Shown here one piece after another: positions 16,450-24,922 of a stretch of 64,000 nt of DNA (positions are counted from its first letter, which is position 1; each line of letters starts with the position of its first letter). The notes beneath the pieces were generated by a model. The model saw nothing but the letters and a program-made list of their open reading frames with translations, made no database searches and had not been told where the DNA came from. The position numbers were made by a program, and so were the translations under genes. Source of the stretch: Frondihabitans sp. 762G35 (GTDB lineage: Bacteria > Actinomycetota > Actinomycetes > Actinomycetales > Microbacteriaceae); contig NZ_CP014619.1 of the NCBI RefSeq assembly GCF_002074055.1, positions 1,240,001-1,304,000 of the forward strand. Direction: 5' to 3'.

Positions 16450-16489
16450 GCAGGGCCTCGAGAGCGGATCAGAACCCTCGAGGCCCTGC
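16450..16489. repeat. 13-bp inverted repeat upstream of the GMC oxidoreductase
   Basis: GCAGGGCCTCGAG (16450-16462) pairs perfectly with CTCGAGGCCCTGC (16477-16489), spacer 14 bases. It lies after the lacI gene and partly overlaps the operator palindrome. It may be a terminator for lacI or a leader hairpin of the GMC gene. There is no T-tract. Confidence 0.6.
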
Positions 16490-16503
16490 TAAACCGGTTT
16501 AGC
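16488..16503. promoter_or_regulatory. LacI-family operator, perfect 16-bp palindrome
   Basis: GCTAAACCGGTTTAGC is a perfect palindrome with the central CG typical of LacI-family operators. It lies about 100 bp before the GMC oxidoreductase start and 38 bp after the lacI gene, so the neighbouring LacI protein is the likely ligand. Confidence 0.8.
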
Positions 16504-16541
16504 GGTTTCCCGGGAAAAGTAGCACGCGCCGCGCGGACGAG

Positions 16542-17573
16542 TCAACGATCCGACGGGGGACCGATGCTGGCCCGGGCCTCCAGCACGAGCGCCGGGAGGA
16601 CGACGTCGGGTTCGTCGCGACCGTCGAGCGTGTCGAGCAGGCGCCGGGTGAGGCTCCGGCCGAAGCCGACGATGTCGTGGCGCAGGGCGGTGACCGGCGG
16701 GACGGAGATGGCGCAGAGCTCGCTGTCGACGAAGGAGGCGACCGAGAGGTCGCGCGGAACGCCCAGGCCGAGCTCGTGGCAGGTCGACAGCCCCGCGAGC
16801 GCCATCCGGTCGTTGTCGAAGACGAGGAGGGTCGGGGCGGAGTCGCCCGACAGCAGGCGCTTGGCGGCGGCGGCCCCCTGCGCGGGGCCGTAGTCGGTGT
16901 AGACGGTGGTCACGATGGCGCCCGTCCGCGCCGCCCAGGCCAGAGTCGCCTCCTCCCGCAGGAGCACGGCCCGCTTGTCGCCCGGGCCGGTGATCCAGCC
17001 GATCCGGCGGTGGCCGCCGGCGAACGCGTGGTCGAGAAGGGTGCCGACGGCCGACCCTTCGTCCTGCCACACGGCGGGGACGGCGCCTCGTCCGGGGTCG
17101 CCGCCGACGAAGTTGCTCATCGCCGCCACGGGCAGCTCGAGGTCGCGGAGGAGGTCGAGGCGCCGGTCGCCCGCGTCGAACTCGGTCAGGAGCACCCCGT
17201 CGACGCGGCGCTCCGAGGCCCAGCGGCGGTAGAGGAGCTCCTCCTCCTCGCGGTCGCCGACGAGCTTCACGACCAGGGCGAGGTCCGTCTGCGCGAGTTC
17301 CAGCTCGATGCCGGCGAAGAGCTCCGTGAAGTAGGGATCGACCGACGCGGACTTGCCGCTCTTCAGGATCGCCCAGCCGACGGCTCCGGCCCGGGCGCCC
17401 GAGAGGGCCCGCGCCACCCCGTTCGGCGACCAGCCGAGGGCCGCCGCGGCGGCCTTGACACGCTCGCGGGTCTCCTCGGAGACGCCCCGGCGCCCGTTGA
17501 GGGCGTGCGACGCGGCACCCTTGCTGACGCCGGCCGCTCGCGCGACGTCGACGATCGTGGTGCGACCCGGCAC
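16542..17573 (-). CDS. LacI-family transcriptional repressor
   Basis: A 343-residue LacI/GalR protein. The N-terminal HTH is at residues 5-30 (TTIVDVARAAGVSKGAASHALNG), the hinge helix follows near residues 50-60 (NGVARALSGAR), and the rest is a periplasmic-binding-like sugar sensor with the C-terminal dimer interface. The GTG start is chosen because GGAGGAG lies 6 bases upstream. It sits directly upstream of the GMC oxidoreductase on the same strand, with the palindrome at 16488-16503 between them. The inducer is probably a sugar or polyol linked to that enzyme. Confidence 0.9.
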   Translation of the reverse strand: MPGRTTIVDVARAAGVSKGAASHALNGRRGVSEETRERVKAAAAALGWSPNGVARALSGARAGAVGWAILKSGKSASVDPYFTELFAGIELELAQTDLALVVKLVGDREEEELLYRRWASERRVDGVLLTEFDAGDRRLDLLRDLELPVAAMSNFVGGDPGRGAVPAVWQDEGSAVGTLLDHAFAGGHRRIGWITGPGDKRAVLLREEATLAWAARTGAIVTTVYTDYGPAQGAAAAKRLLSGDSAPTLLVFDNDRMALAGLSTCHELGLGVPRDLSVASFVDSELCAISVPPVTALRHDIVGFGRSLTRRLLDTLDGRDEPDVVLPALVLEARASIGPPSDR

Positions 17574-17642
17574 GCTGCTCCTCCCCGTTCCCTCGATCTT
17601 AGGCCGGAGGGGGTGCCCCAGGATTCGCCGTGGTTCAGGACG

Positions 17643-17648
17643 TAACCT
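17643..17648 (+). promoter_or_regulatory. -10 box of a leaderless promoter (molybdopterin oxidoreductase)
   Basis: TAACCT ends 6 bases before the ATG at 17655; no ribosome binding site is visible between. Confidence 0.55.
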
Positions 17649-17654
17649 CGCACC

Positions 17655-19262
17655 ATGACGCTTCGCGAGACCCCCGTCGACGAGGCCGCGGCCACCCCTG
17701 CGCCGAGGCCGCGCGTCCGGCTGTGGGCCGCGGCGACCGGGATCGTCGCGCTGCTGGCGTTCCTCGGCTCGGCCGAGGTCGCAGCCCTCTTCTTCGGCGC
17801 CGCGTCGAGCCCGTTGACCGCGGTCGGCTCGGCCGTGATCGATCTCGCGCCGCCGGGAGCCAAGCAGGTGATGGTCGCGCTGTTCGGCGTGGGCGACAAG
17901 GCCGCGCTGTTCGTCCTGATGGGCATCCTGCTGGTCATCATCACCGGGCTGGCCGGGCTGCTGGAGCACCGGCGGTCGGCGTGGGGGCGCTCGATCTTCC
18001 TGCTCGGCGGCGTCCTCGCGGTCGCAGCGGTCGTCACGCGGTCGGACGCCAGCGAACTCCAGTCGATCCCGGCCCTCGTCGGAACGGTGGTCGCGGTCCT
18101 CGTGCTGGGGCGGCTCGCGCAGCGGCTGCAGCGCTGGGAGCGGGCGACGTCGGGAGGGGGTCCGGCGGTCCCCGCTCTGCGCTCGCCGGGGCTCGAGCGA
18201 CGCGACTTCCTGCGCCTCGCCGGGGTCGCCGCCGCGGCCGCGGTGGTTCTCGGGGCCGGCGCGCGGGTGATCCAGGCCGCCCAGGTCAACGCCGCTGCCC
18301 TCCGGGCGAGGATCCGGCTCCCGCGCGCGGCGGTCGCCGAGGAGGCCGTCCCCTCGGGCGCCTCGCTCGACGTGGCGGGCATCACCCCCTACGTGACGCC
18401 GACGAGCGACTTCTACCGGATCGACACGGCCCTCTCCATCCCGCAGATCGACCCCTCCTCCTGGACGCTCGAGATCACCGGCATGGTCGAGAAGAAGGTC
18501 TCGCTGACCTTCGACCAGCTCCTCGCCAAGCCGCTGGTCGAGCACATGGCCACTCTCAGCTGCGTCTCGAACGAGGTGGGCGGCGACCTCGTCGGCAACG
18601 CCCTCTGGCTCGGCTACCCGATCCGCGACCTCCTGGCGGAGGCGAAGCCCCGAGCCGGAGCCGACATGGTGCTCTCGCGGAGCATCGACGGGTTCACGGC
18701 GTCGACCCCGCTCTCGGTCCTGCAGGATGCCGGGACCGATGCCCTCCTCGCCGTCGGCATGAACGGCCAGCCGCTCCCGCTCCAGCACGGCTTCCCGGCG
18801 CGCCTCGTGGTCCCGGGTCTCTACGGCTACGTGTCGGCCACGAAGTGGGTGGTGTCGCTCGAGGTCACGACCTTCGCGGCGACCACCGCGTACTGGACCA
18901 CGCGCGGCTACTCCGCGAAGGCGCCCGTGAAACTCCAGTCGCGGGTCGACACCCCGACGCAGGGCGCCAGTCTCCGCGCGGGCACCATCGCCGTCGCGGG
19001 AGTCGCCTGGGAGCCTCACGTGGGCGTCGCCAAGGTCGAGGTCAGGATCGACGAGGGCGACTGGGTCGAGGCCACGCTCGCCGACTCCGTCTCCGACGAC
19101 ACCTGGCGGCAGTGGGTCTACCGCTGGGACGCCACCGCCGGCAGCCACGGCATCGAGGTGCGCGCCACGAACAAGGACGGCGTGACCCAGTCGAGCACCC
19201 CTGTCGCTCCCGCGCCGAACGGCGCCGAGGGCTGGGACGGCGTCACCGTCAGCGTGAGCTGA
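17655..19262 (+). CDS. Membrane-anchored molybdopterin-dependent oxidoreductase (sulfite oxidase family)
   Basis: A 535-residue protein. Residues 20-160 hold four predicted helices; an RRDFLRLAG twin-arginine-like motif follows at about 179-187 with a fifth hydrophobic stretch. Then comes the sulfite-oxidase molybdopterin domain with the metal-ligand Cys303 (LSCVSNEVGGDL), the GYPIRDLL segment, the DAGTDALLAVGMNGQPLPLQHGFPARLVVPGLYGY core, and a C-terminal Mo-co dimerisation/Ig-like domain. The catalytic domain is probably outside the membrane. The physiological substrate is unknown in this actinobacterial group. It is divergent from lacI and followed by a small membrane protein gene. Confidence 0.87.
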   Translation: MTLRETPVDEAAATPAPRPRVRLWAAATGIVALLAFLGSAEVAALFFGAASSPLTAVGSAVIDLAPPGAKQVMVALFGVGDKAALFVLMGILLVIITGLAGLLEHRRSAWGRSIFLLGGVLAVAAVVTRSDASELQSIPALVGTVVAVLVLGRLAQRLQRWERATSGGGPAVPALRSPGLERRDFLRLAGVAAAAAVVLGAGARVIQAAQVNAAALRARIRLPRAAVAEEAVPSGASLDVAGITPYVTPTSDFYRIDTALSIPQIDPSSWTLEITGMVEKKVSLTFDQLLAKPLVEHMATLSCVSNEVGGDLVGNALWLGYPIRDLLAEAKPRAGADMVLSRSIDGFTASTPLSVLQDAGTDALLAVGMNGQPLPLQHGFPARLVVPGLYGYVSATKWVVSLEVTTFAATTAYWTTRGYSAKAPVKLQSRVDTPTQGASLRAGTIAVAGVAWEPHVGVAKVEVRIDEGDWVEATLADSVSDDTWRQWVYRWDATAGSHGIEVRATNKDGVTQSSTPVAPAPNGAEGWDGVTVSVS

Positions 19263-19353
19263 TCCCGGGGCTTCCGTCCCTGGTGCGCGCACAGGATCGC
19301 GCGAGACAATACCCGGAAGCCCACGACCGCCCGGCGCGAGCGAAAGGACCGTC

Positions 19354-19731
19354 ATGGTTGTTCTGAGCTACGTGTTCTCGATGGTCCTGTTCGCCGTGAT
19401 CCTTCTCGAGACCATCGTCAGCATGCGCGCGCGGCAGGCCGTCCTCGGCTCGCGGGAGCGGTACGTACTTCTGACGCAGCGTCGCATCCTGAGCTGGACC
19501 GTCAACGTCGGCTTCGCGATCCAGGGCGTCATCGGCCTCGTCACCGGCCAGTCGCTCGCGACCCTCAGCCTCGCCTTCGCCGTCTACCTGTCCTGGGTGG
19601 AGGTCAAGAACCACTCCGACGACGACGACTGGTTCAACGGCCGGATGAAGAAGATCGGCCGGGGCCTGAAGAAGGCGTTCACCGTCCGCGTGCGGGTTCC
19701 CGCCGTGGCTCCTGCCCCCGCCTTCGGCTAG
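19354..19731 (+). CDS. Small membrane protein of unknown function
   Basis: A 125-residue protein with three hydrophobic segments (about residues 3-22, 48-65, 69-85) and a basic, Asp-rich C-terminus (KNHSDDDDWFNGRMKKIGRGLKKAF). GAAAGGA precedes the ATG by about 7 bases. It lies 91 bases after the molybdopterin oxidoreductase and could be co-transcribed. I recognise no family. The first copy of the 72-bp palindrome begins 7 bases after its stop. Confidence 0.7.
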   Translation: MVVLSYVFSMVLFAVILLETIVSMRARQAVLGSRERYVLLTQRRILSWTVNVGFAIQGVIGLVTGQSLATLSLAFAVYLSWVEVKNHSDDDDWFNGRMKKIGRGLKKAFTVRVRVPAVAPAPAFG

Positions 19732-19738
19732 CGCCGCC

Positions 19739-19810
19739 CGCTGCACCCTCGTGTTCGGCCGTCGCGGTGGTCCTAGGACCACCGCCGCAGCCGAACACAC
19801 GGGTGCAGCG
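19739..19810. repeat. 72-bp palindromic element, family A copy 1
   Basis: Symmetry centre is CCTAGG at 19772-19777. The outer arms are CGCTGCACCC and GGGTGCAGCG and the arms run through CTCGTGTTCGGC. Both inner halves are of the GGTGGTCCT type. Mismatches concentrate about 21-26 bases from the ends. It lies between two plus-strand genes, right after a stop codon. Confidence 0.9.
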
Positions 19811-19826
19811 GATGCCGCACGCGGGT

Positions 19827-19849
19827 TACCGAGTATGCAATACTGGGTA
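19827..19849. promoter_or_regulatory. Dyad upstream of padR, candidate PadR operator
   Basis: TACCGAGTAT and ATACTGGGTA form an imperfect inverted repeat (9 of 10 pairs) with a 3-base spacer, 35 bp before the padR start. Dyads of this kind are expected for autoregulated PadR proteins. The TATGCAAT centre is unusually AT-rich for the region. Confidence 0.6.
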
Positions 19850-19884
19850 GGCAGGCCACGGTGGCCGGCAGATGCGGGGGTCGC

Positions 19885-20499
19885 ATGTCGATTCGTCAGA
19901 GCTTTCTCGCCATTCTCGATCAGGGGGCGTGCTACGGCTATCAGCTCCGCTCCGAGTTCGAGCGGCGGACCGGTTCCACCTGGCCGTTGAACATCGGCCA
20001 GATCTACACGACGCTCGACCGGCTCGAGCGCGACGGCCTCGTCGAACGAGACGACGCCTCCTCCGGCGATCACGTCTACTACCGCATCACCGCGGCGGGC
20101 CACGCCGAGGTCACCGGCTGGCTGACCTCGCCGGTCGAGCGCAGCACCGCCGCTCCGCGCGACGAGCTGGCGATGAAGCTGGCCATCGCCGTGACGCTGC
20201 CCGGGGTCGACATCGTCGAGCTCATCCAGGTGCAGCGGCGGGCGACCTTCCGTTCGCTGCAGGAGCTCACCCGCTCGAAGGTGGCCAGCGGCGAGCCGAC
20301 CTCGGCCGAAGACCTCTCCTGGCAGCTCGTCGTCGACTCGATGATCTTCGCGGCCGAGGCCGAGGTCCGCTGGCTGGACCACTCGGAGACCCGCCTCGTG
20401 CAGGCGCGCGCCGCGGGGGTCGCCTCGCCCGTGGCCATCGACGCCACCCTGCCGAAACGGGGCCGGCCGGCCGCCGCACCGACGGGGGTGGAGTCGTGA
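19885..20499 (+). CDS. PadR-family transcriptional regulator
   Basis: A 204-residue PadR protein. The winged HTH is in the first ~85 residues (SIRQSFLAILDQGACYGYQLRSEFERR, then WPLNIGQIYTTLDRLERDGLVERD), followed by a helical C-terminal dimerisation domain. The ATG is chosen because the family domain begins there; an earlier ATG would only add nine residues. It overlaps the ABC ATPase start by 3 bases, and PadR proteins usually repress the adjacent ABC exporter until a drug or antimicrobial is sensed. The dyad at 19827-19849 is the probable operator. Confidence 0.9.
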   Translation: MSIRQSFLAILDQGACYGYQLRSEFERRTGSTWPLNIGQIYTTLDRLERDGLVERDDASSGDHVYYRITAAGHAEVTGWLTSPVERSTAAPRDELAMKLAIAVTLPGVDIVELIQVQRRATFRSLQELTRSKVASGEPTSAEDLSWQLVVDSMIFAAEAEVRWLDHSETRLVQARAAGVASPVAIDATLPKRGRPAAAPTGVES

Positions 20500-21221
20500 T
20501 CGGCGACGAGCTGCTCCGGCTCGACGGCGTCTCGATGCAGTACGGCCGTGGCGAGACGAGCGTCACGGCGCTCTCCGGGGTCGACCTGACGGTGACGCGC
20601 GGCGAGCTCGTGGCCGTGATGGGCGCCTCCGGGTCCGGTAAATCGACTCTCCTCACCGTCGCCGGGGGGCTCACGACGCCCACGAGCGGTGAGGTGATCG
20701 TCGAGGGCCACTGGCTGAGCCAGCTCTCGATGCGAGACACCGCGGCCCTCCGGCGCAGGAGCCTCGGCTTCGTCTTCCAGGACTTCAACCTGGTGCCCAG
20801 TCTCACCGCGATCGAGAACGTGGCGCTGCCCCTCGAGCTCGACGGGCTTCCCCTCCGACGGGCCCGCCGCCCCGCCCTCGACGCCCTCGCCCTCGTCGAG
20901 CTCGCCGACCGGGCCGACCGCTACCCGGCCGACCTCTCGGGCGGCCAGCAGCAGCGCGTCGCGATCGCGCGCGCCGTCGTCGGCGGCCGGGCGCTCATCC
21001 TGGCCGACGAGCCGACCGGGGCCCTCGACTCGACGACGGGGGAGGTGGTCCTCCGGATGCTGCGCTCCCGCGTCGACGCCGGGGCCGGCGGCATCCTGGT
21101 CACCCATGACGCCCGGCACGCCGCCTGGGCGGATCGCATCGTCTTCCTCCGCGACGGCCGCATCGTCGACCAGTCGCAGAGGGACACCGCGTCATCGCTG
21201 CTCGAGGGGGCAGGGCGGTGA
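20496..21221 (+). CDS. ABC transporter ATP-binding protein (MacB/LolD type)
   Basis: A 241-residue ATPase with Walker A GASGSGKST (43-51), FQDFNLVPSLTAIENV Q-loop region (about 95-109), signature LSGGQQQR (147-154), Walker B with Asp171-Glu172 (LILADEPTGALD) and the H-loop in VTHD. The text is of the MacB/FtsE/LolD class that pairs with FtsX-type permeases. The GTG start overlaps the padR stop and its stop overlaps the permease start, so the three genes form one coupled operon. The likely role is export of, or resistance to, a peptide or lipid compound. Confidence 0.93.
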   Translation: MIGDELLRLDGVSMQYGRGETSVTALSGVDLTVTRGELVAVMGASGSGKSTLLTVAGGLTTPTSGEVIVEGHWLSQLSMRDTAALRRRSLGFVFQDFNLVPSLTAIENVALPLELDGLPLRRARRPALDALALVELADRADRYPADLSGGQQQRVAIARAVVGGRALILADEPTGALDSTTGEVVLRMLRSRVDAGAGGILVTHDARHAAWADRIVFLRDGRIVDQSQRDTASSLLEGAGR

Positions 21222-23986
21222 CGCGCCGGGGGGAGCGGCCGTCGCGCGGGGGACGCGCCGAGGGGAGGCCCGCGGGCCGCCGCTCAGCGCTGCGCGGCGG
21301 CCGCCAGGCGGTCACGGTCGCGATCCGGCTCGCCCGGCGGATGGCGTGGCAGTCGCGGGGACGCAGCGTCCTCGTGGTTCTGTTGATCGCCCTGCCGATC
21401 ATCGGTCTCGCGGGCATCGACACGGTGCAGGCCAGCCGCACGGCCTCGCCGGCCGACACGGTGCGGCTGCAGCTCGGGCGGTCGGAGGCCCGGCTGCAGG
21501 TCGTCTCGGCGCCGGATCCCCAGCTCCGGCAGGATCCCCTCACCGACGACACCGTCCAAAGCGGCGACCCGACGGGGGAGAGCCGCGACCCGGCGGACGT
21601 CCTCCCGAAGGGCACCGAGATCCTGCGGGTCACCCAGACCACCGTGGTGGCGAAGACGGCCGGCGGCATCGGCTCGCTCTCGGCCTTCGAGGGGTCGGCG
21701 TGGGACAGGCGCCTCGTCGGGAAGTTCACCCTGGTCGACGGGCGTGCCCCGAACGCTGCCGGCGAGATCCTCGTCAGCCCCGGAGCGCTCGTCCGCCTCG
21801 GCGTCTCTCTCGGAGCGACGGTCGCGATCCAGGCGCCCCGCGCGGAGACCGTCCGGGTGGTCGGAGTTCTCCGGGACGCCGACGTCGGCGATTCCGAATC
21901 CGTCCTCTACGGGCGGGACGGTGCCTTCGGCGGCGTCTCGGCGCAGGATGCGCTGTCGTCGTCGAAGTTCTACCTCCCGAGCACGGTGCTCACCTGGCCC
22001 GACGTGAAGAAGCTGAACGCGCAGGGCATCGTGGCCCTCTCCCGCGCGGTCGTCCTCGATCCGCCGTCGGCGTCGGAGGCGCCACGGAGCGACAACGGCT
22101 CGGGCCCCGACGTGACGCTTATCCTTTCGGTCGCGCTTCTGGGCGCGTTCGCCCTGTTCGAGGTCTGCCTCCTCGCCGGAGCAGCCTTCGCCGTCGGTGC
22201 CCGCCACCGCCAGCGGAGTCTCGCGGTTCTCAGCAGCGTGGGCGCCGACCGGCGGACGATCTTCGCCGTCATGACGACGGAGGGTGCCGTGCTGGGGCTC
22301 CTCGGCGGACTCCTCGGATCGGGGCTCGGCATCGTCCTGGCTGCCCTCGGCGAACCGCTGATCAGCGGAGGGCGGGCGGCGCAGTACCCGGCGTTCCGCG
22401 TCGATCTGCTCGGGCTGTCCGGCATCGTCCTGGCGGCCGTCGTCTCGGGCCTCCTCGCGGCGGCGTTCCCCGCCCGGGCGGCCTCCCGGGTCGACATCGT
22501 CGCGGCGATCCGCGGCGCGCAGCGACCCCCGAGGCCGTCGTTCCGCCGGCCCTTCGTCGGAGTGTTCGTAGTGGCTGCGGGGTCGGTCCTCTCCCTGGCC
22601 GGGGGGATCGTCATCATCGCCAGCCGACAGACGGCCGACACTCCGCAGGCGGTGACGAACACGGGCATCGGGCTCCTCATCGCGGGACCGATCACGATGC
22701 AGATCGGGGCGATCCTGATCGCGCCGCTGCTCCTGCGCTGGGTGATGGCGGCCTTCTCGAGGCTCGGAGCGGGAGCCCGGCTCGGTTCGCGCGACGCCTC
22801 CCGCAACCCGTCGCGGACGGTCCCCGCCATCGCCGCGATCATGAGCACGGTCTTCGTCTCGGCGTTCAGCATGTGCCTGCTCGCCGGGAGCCAGGCCATG
22901 GGGATCCGCGACCATTTCTGGTCCGCGCCGCTCGGCCAGGTGCAGGTGGGGCTGACGCTCTACGACGCGACGGGGGCCCCCAGGGTCGACGCCGACCGGG
23001 GCGAGAGGGTCGCGTCGGTCCTCCAGTCGACGTTCCCCGGCACCACGGCCCGCATCGTCTCGACGTCTCCGTCGGCGTCGCCCGACGCGGACCCGTCCAC
23101 GACGTTCGCGGCGCCGCGGCTCCGAGGGGTCGAACCCGGCCAGACGAGCGGCGACGGTCTGACGAACGGCGACCACATCGTCGTGGGCTCGGTCGACGAT
23201 CTGGCCACGCTCCTCGACGCCCCCGTCACGGCCGAGGCGCGAGCGATGCTGGCCTCGGGCGGAGCGGTCGCCACATCGCCGATCTACGCCTCGGGCGGGC
23301 GCCTGACCATCGACACGTTCGCCTCCAGGGAGGATCTCGACTTCTCGAAGGCCGAGTCGCTCCGGACCGTCCAGGTCAACACCGCGCTGCAGCGACCCGT
23401 CCGGGCACCGGACTTCGGGCTCTTCCTCCTGCCGGAGACGGCCCGGTCGCTGGGGATCCCGTACCGGGCGACCGTCGTCATCGACCAGGTGGGCACCGGG
23501 GTCGCGCAGGCGAAGCAGGATCAGCTCGCCGCCGCCCTCCAGGTCGTCGACCCGGGACTCTACGCCGGCTACGAGACGGGTCCCGACCGGTCCGCCGCGA
23601 ACTGGTCGTGGGCGCTCCTCGGTCTCACCACGGTGATCGCGCTGGGGGCGTCGATCGTCGCGATCGCGCTGGCCCGGGCCGACGGACGTCGGGACGACGA
23701 GACGCTCGCGGCGCTCGGGTCGCCGCCGCGGATCCTGCGGTCGTTCGGATTCTGGCAGGGGATCATCATCGCCGGGCTCGGTGCGGTGATCGGGGTCGCG
23801 TTGGGCCTCGTGCCGGCGTTCGCGCTCGGGCTGCATCCCCCCGGCGTGACGCACGGATTCGTCCCGTTCGACCCGCCGTGGCTGCAGCTCGCGGCGACCG
23901 CGCTGGCGATGCCGCTGCTGATCGCCCTCGGCGGCTGGCTGACGGCGCGGACCTCGAGGCCGCGGGTGTCGCTCCGCACCCGCTAG
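21218..23986 (+). CDS. FtsX-like ABC transporter permease
   Basis: A 922-residue permease with two FtsX domains. The first hydrophobic segment (VLVVLLIALPIIGLAGID) is near residue 50, then a large extracytoplasmic domain, a helix bundle at about 300-430, another at about 445-530 and 545-565, a second large extracytoplasmic domain, and a final bundle after about residue 805. The length is usual for actinobacterial predicted ABC transport permeases. The GTG start overlaps the ATPase stop. A 19-bp segment across its stop codon (23971-23989) is repeated 24 bp downstream at the edge of the palindromic element. Confidence 0.9.
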   Translation: MTRRGERPSRGGRAEGRPAGRRSALRGGRQAVTVAIRLARRMAWQSRGRSVLVVLLIALPIIGLAGIDTVQASRTASPADTVRLQLGRSEARLQVVSAPDPQLRQDPLTDDTVQSGDPTGESRDPADVLPKGTEILRVTQTTVVAKTAGGIGSLSAFEGSAWDRRLVGKFTLVDGRAPNAAGEILVSPGALVRLGVSLGATVAIQAPRAETVRVVGVLRDADVGDSESVLYGRDGAFGGVSAQDALSSSKFYLPSTVLTWPDVKKLNAQGIVALSRAVVLDPPSASEAPRSDNGSGPDVTLILSVALLGAFALFEVCLLAGAAFAVGARHRQRSLAVLSSVGADRRTIFAVMTTEGAVLGLLGGLLGSGLGIVLAALGEPLISGGRAAQYPAFRVDLLGLSGIVLAAVVSGLLAAAFPARAASRVDIVAAIRGAQRPPRPSFRRPFVGVFVVAAGSVLSLAGGIVIIASRQTADTPQAVTNTGIGLLIAGPITMQIGAILIAPLLLRWVMAAFSRLGAGARLGSRDASRNPSRTVPAIAAIMSTVFVSAFSMCLLAGSQAMGIRDHFWSAPLGQVQVGLTLYDATGAPRVDADRGERVASVLQSTFPGTTARIVSTSPSASPDADPSTTFAAPRLRGVEPGQTSGDGLTNGDHIVVGSVDDLATLLDAPVTAEARAMLASGGAVATSPIYASGGRLTIDTFASREDLDFSKAESLRTVQVNTALQRPVRAPDFGLFLLPETARSLGIPYRATVVIDQVGTGVAQAKQDQLAAALQVVDPGLYAGYETGPDRSAANWSWALLGLTTVIALGASIVAIALARADGRRDDETLAALGSPPRILRSFGFWQGIIIAGLGAVIGVALGLVPAFALGLHPPGVTHGFVPFDPPWLQLAATALAMPLLIALGGWLTARTSRPRVSLRTR

Positions 23987-24004
23987 ACCGGCCTGCTCCG
24001 CACC

Positions 24005-24076
24005 CGCTAGACCCTCGCGCTCGGCCGTCGCACCCCGCCTAGGACCACCGCCGCAGCCGAGCGCGAGGGTCTAGCG
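24005..24076. repeat. 72-bp palindromic element, family A copy 2
   Basis: Centre CCTAGG at 24038-24043, outer arms CGCTAGACCC and GGGTCTAGCG, inner arm text CTCGCGCTCGGC. The left inner half is of the CCCCGCCT type, the right of the AGGACCACC type. It lies between convergent genes and supplies the stop codon of the GntR gene (CTA 24071-24073). Its first nine bases duplicate those around the ABC permease stop. Confidence 0.9.
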
Positions 24077-24877
24077 GCCAGGGCCCTCGAGGGCGGAGCG
24101 GGTGAGCGCCGCCTCGAGCAGCTCGAAGTCGATCTTCGCGTGCTCGCGGGCGATGGAGCCGGCGTCGTCGGGGAGGCCATGCACGATGGCGCCGACGAGG
24201 GCCTCGTGCTCGCGGAGCGCGCGGGCCTCCATGGCCGCCATGCCCTCCGGTTCGCCCCAGAGGTGGGCGGGAGCGGTCATGCTGATGCGCGACTCGAGAT
24301 CGAGCAGGACGTCGCGGAGCGTGTCGTTCCGTGCCGCGGTGGCGATCGCCACGTGCAGGAGCGAGTCGGCCCGCTGCTTCGCGAGGCCCGACTCCGCTCC
24401 ACGGAACGCCTCCAGCCGACCCTCGAGGTCGTCGACGTCGGCCGGCGTACGGTTCTCGGCGGCGGCCCTCGCGATCGTCCCGTGCAGGCGGCTGATCGCC
24501 TCGCAGGTGTCGCGGAGGGACGCCCACCGCGCCGACAGGGTGCGCTGGACGGAGTCGGTCGACGACACCGGCCACTGCGCGCGCACGAACGACCCGCCGC
24601 CGCGCCCCCGCTGGGTCTCGAGGAGCCCCCGCTCGACGAGGCGCGCCAGGGCGGCGCGCACCGTCATCCGCCCGGCGCCGAGGGAGGCCGCGAGCTCGCG
24701 TTCGGTCGGGAGCCGCGACCCGGGCAGGTACTCGCCGATCGCGATGGCCGTGACGAGGCGGTCGGTCAGGTCGTCGACCCGGGAGGTGGTGGCGAGCGGC
24801 CTCCTTAGCGCGCCGCCGCCCAGCGCGCCGAGCGCCGTCTCCGACTCGCTCGCCCCGGAAGTCGCCTCTGAAGTCAC
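24071..24877 (-). CDS. GntR/FadR-family regulator (FCD domain)
   Basis: A 268-residue GntR protein. The winged HTH is at about residues 35-100 (LAASLGAGRMTVRAALARLVERGLLETQRGRGGGSFV), with an FCD helical domain at about 115-250. It is paralogous to the GntR protein at 6042. It is divergent from the Pip-like hydrolase operon and both genes share an 85-bp control region with an inverted repeat GGTCT-N7-AGACC. The gene ends inside the family A palindrome, so its last codons come from the repeat. Start is GTG with a weak GGGTGAG ribosome binding site. Confidence 0.87.
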   Translation of the reverse strand: MTSEATSGASESETALGALGGGALRRPLATTSRVDDLTDRLVTAIAIGEYLPGSRLPTERELAASLGAGRMTVRAALARLVERGLLETQRGRGGGSFVRAQWPVSSTDSVQRTLSARWASLRDTCEAISRLHGTIARAAAENRTPADVDDLEGRLEAFRGAESGLAKQRADSLLHVAIATAARNDTLRDVLLDLESRISMTAPAHLWGEPEGMAAMEARALREHEALVGAIVHGLPDDAGSIAREHAKIDFELLEAALTRSALEGPGR

Positions 24878-24922
24878 CTCACCCCGCCCTTCGTGTTACA
24901 CCCACGTTAAGACACGAAGAAT

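Noticed and set aside
19739-19810. 72-bp palindromes as tRNA-derived or phage attachment sites
   Set aside because: They have no cloverleaf, TPsiC-like box or integrase partner, and they are symmetric about the centre.
24005-24076. 72-bp palindromes as simple intrinsic terminators only
   Set aside because: Several lie between convergent genes and may terminate, but the fixed length, fixed CCTAGG centre, lack of T-tracts and one copy between divergent genes do not fit that explanation alone.
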